Source: an uncultured Lachnospiraceae bacterium (lineage in GTDB: Bacteria; Bacillota; Clostridia; Lachnospirales; Lachnospiraceae). From it: a DNA stretch of 41,521 bases. The stretch lies in NCBI GenBank assembly GCA_947576945.1, contig CANPTH010000037.1:1-41521 (forward strand). The letters are read 5' to 3'. The notes beneath the pieces are model-generated. The model was not told the origin of the DNA and made no database searches. It saw only the letters and a program-made list of their open reading frames with translations. Made by a program: the position numbers and the translations under genes. This document shows positions 40,259-41,521 of this stretch, piece by piece (position 1 is the stretch's first letter; every line of letters starts with the position of its first letter).

Positions 40259-40409
40259 AGTCTATAATTTATTTGATATTGACACTATTATCCTCTATAT
40301 AGATAGCGTAGATTATTGTAGTTGTATCGTGATACTTACACTCAAATGAAGGCGTTCGCTTTCTTATATATGTCAATATCAAAGTTAGATTGAAAGGAGA
40401 TACAAATTA

Positions 40410-41474
40410 ATCAAAAGAATTAATAAAATCGGCAAAGCCGTAGAGAAAACTCTTTCAGCGATTTTAGCAGCCTGTGTCTTGTTTACATCTGTGCCTGTCA
40501 ATGCTTTATCAGCAGGAGAATCGAACACAGAGCAGCAAACGCTGGATGACTTAAACACAGAAAACTCTAATAGTACGAACGAATCTAATGCCACTTCTGC
40601 AGAGGTGGCAACGGATTCAAATGCATCAGAAGATACATCTATATCAGACATATCCTCTAATGATATAGATTCTTCCGAAGAAAAATGGAATAATGAAATA
40701 TCATTGCAAAGTGATAATACAGAAGAGGATGGAGAAGAGCCATCTACCGACAACTGGGAGCTTGGACTTGTTTTCTATGATTCTACTGTAGATAACGGAA
40801 AAACGCCACTTACTTCTATTGATTGGGATGCATCGGATGGTGGATATGGAGAAGGTACTCCGAGAGTGATTACAGTACAAATAAACTATAAAAATACTAA
40901 TGCTGTAACAACATATCAGCCTGGAGAATTAGAACTTTCAATCCCTAATTTGATTTATAATACAACTAGAAAAGAAGAAAGTAGTCCATTTTGGAATAGT
41001 TCTGTTATTGTTGGAGCAAATGATTCGACTCATAATGGATATGATTGGAATTTTTCAACAGCGTCAACACCGTCGAATACACAACAAACATATAATTTTA
41101 CAAATGCTGTAGCGATAGAAGAAAAGACAAATTTTGAGGGAAGTATTCAAATAGTTTATACAATTACCCCAAAACGAGATTTGATATATGAGGGGGAGAG
41201 TTCAGAGTGTAGAAGCCAATATAAGGAAGAATGTACACATTCATATAATCTGGATTTACAGGCAAAATTAAAAGATATAGTAGAAACTAATACTTTGAAT
41301 TTCTCATATACAAGAACTTATATTCACCCTTGGACTAGAACTACTATTTTTACAAAAACTGCAAGTAAAATTACGTCGTTTGATGGTTTGCCATCTGATC
41401 ATAATGATTATATATGGGTTGTATATAATTTTTCTGTAAAGATTCCTTATAGAGGATACCCCCATGTAGTATAG
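40410..41474 (+). CDS. Secreted adhesin-like surface protein, apparently truncated
   Basis: The frame encodes 354 aa with a classic signal peptide, KRINKIGKAVEKTLSAIL then AACVLFTSVPVNALSA, cleaved near residue 34. A Ser/Thr/Asn/Glu/Asp-rich linker (about residues 36-115) follows, then a beta-rich domain. The SD AGGAGA (40395-40400) is 9 nt before ATC 40410, and no ATG, GTG or TTG lies in frame between the upstream stop (40386) and the middle of the signal peptide. The start is therefore ATC or has been lost by mutation. The C-terminus stops at TAG 41472-41474 right after YRGYPHVV, with no LPxTG or membrane anchor and no coding character beyond. Large anchored adhesins are common on such elements, so this is probably a 5' fragment. 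Confidence 0.6.
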   Translation: MKRINKIGKAVEKTLSAILAACVLFTSVPVNALSAGESNTEQQTLDDLNTENSNSTNESNATSAEVATDSNASEDTSISDISSNDIDSSEEKWNNEISLQSDNTEEDGEEPSTDNWELGLVFYDSTVDNGKTPLTSIDWDASDGGYGEGTPRVITVQINYKNTNAVTTYQPGELELSIPNLIYNTTRKEESSPFWNSSVIVGANDSTHNGYDWNFSTASTPSNTQQTYNFTNAVAIEEKTNFEGSIQIVYTITPKRDLIYEGESSECRSQYKEECTHSYNLDLQAKLKDIVETNTLNFSYTRTYIHPWTRTTIFTKTASKITSFDGLPSDHNDYIWVVYNFSVKIPYRGYPHVV

Positions 41475-41521
41475 CGTATCGAAAGTTCTTGTGTAAATAA
41501 TGTGTATCTGCTATAGTGGTT

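Larger units (their letters stand above)
25413..41521. mobile_element. Tn554-related integrated element (left junction seen, right end outside)
   Basis: The boundary is placed at 25412/25413, where cpaF homology ends. From here base composition becomes clearly AT-rich, most genes run leftward, and four recombination genes of Tn554 type lie immediately inside the junction, transcribed toward it. The cargo seen includes RadC, DUF262, DUF5688-like, ArdC-like and a second integrase, a set typical of conjugative or mobilisable elements of gut Firmicutes. No relaxase, coupling protein or mating-pore genes are in the window. No terminal inverted repeat is visible, as expected for Tn554 relatives. 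The first 155 nt inside the junction carry only two small hairpins (25488-25512 and 25518-25549). Confidence 0.75.

Noticed and set aside
40137..40349. Possible 70-aa protein on the plus strand
   Set aside because: The frame is built around nested perfect palindromes (40200-40258), and the apparent SD is weak; the structure explains the sequence better.
25413..41521. Prophage
   Set aside because: No capsid, tail, terminase or lysis genes are seen; recombinases and cargo fit a Tn554-related or conjugative-type element.
1..41521. CRISPR array
   Set aside because: No regularly spaced direct repeats with unique spacers were found, and no cas genes.

Overview
The window looks like chromosome from a motile, probably spore-forming Clostridia of the Lachnospiraceae type. 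The signs are strong Shine-Dalgarno (SD) sequences, moderate GC with Firmicutes-style sigma-A promoters, a BofA (pro-sigma-K processing inhibitor) gene, a DUF2508 gene, a CarD-family gene, large flagellins beside a DUF6240-like gene, and a Clostridia-type Tad pilus locus. The genus cannot be fixed from the sequence alone.

Backbone, about 1-25,412. A two-component system (112-1766) and its partner ABC exporter (1910-5305) form a sense-and-export module with an intrinsic terminator/attenuator between the two halves. Next come a CarD-family RNA polymerase-binding regulator with a long structured 5' leader, a putative heavy-metal (Mn) exporter, a tRNA-Lys on the minus strand, tatD, rsmA (ksgA), a large TPR/acidic/AAA-like protein, and glgB. 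A flagellar filament cluster follows (14,904-21,987): a 685-aa flagellin, a 1009-aa DUF6240-like protein behind a good sigma-28 promoter, a second flagellin and fliS. Then come DUF2508 (minus strand), bofA and the start of a tad operon (prepilin peptidase, TadZ/CpaE-like, CpaF/TadA).

Mobile element, about 25,413 to beyond the right end. The cpaF gene stops matching its family right after the RPDRII motif, where AT-rich DNA of different character begins. Next to the junction is a tightly coupled, leftward recombination module related to Tn554 tnpA/tnpB/tnpC, with two TnpB-size tyrosine recombinases instead of one. Beyond it are a divergent HTH/coiled-coil gene and a leftward cargo block: a small unknown, a RadC/JAB protein, further small unknowns, a DUF262 protein with an acidic repeat tail, a DUF5688-like protein, a short helical protein, another tyrosine recombinase and an ArdC-like antirestriction metalloprotein. 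No conjugation genes are visible, and the right end of the element is outside the window.

The most unusual part is 37,786-40,400, where coding density drops and structured DNA/RNA is dense. Two 44-nt units (38,131-38,174 and 38,247-38,290) share an identical 11-nt core and can form the same outer stem plus pseudoknot, with compensatory base changes. They lie downstream of a near-consensus leftward promoter, so they would sit in the leader of the ArdC transcript. Further right is an array of strong hairpins between two divergent promoters, then a probable PUA/EVE-like small protein, a nested palindrome, and a secreted adhesin-like gene that lacks a normal start codon and ends abruptly at 41,474.
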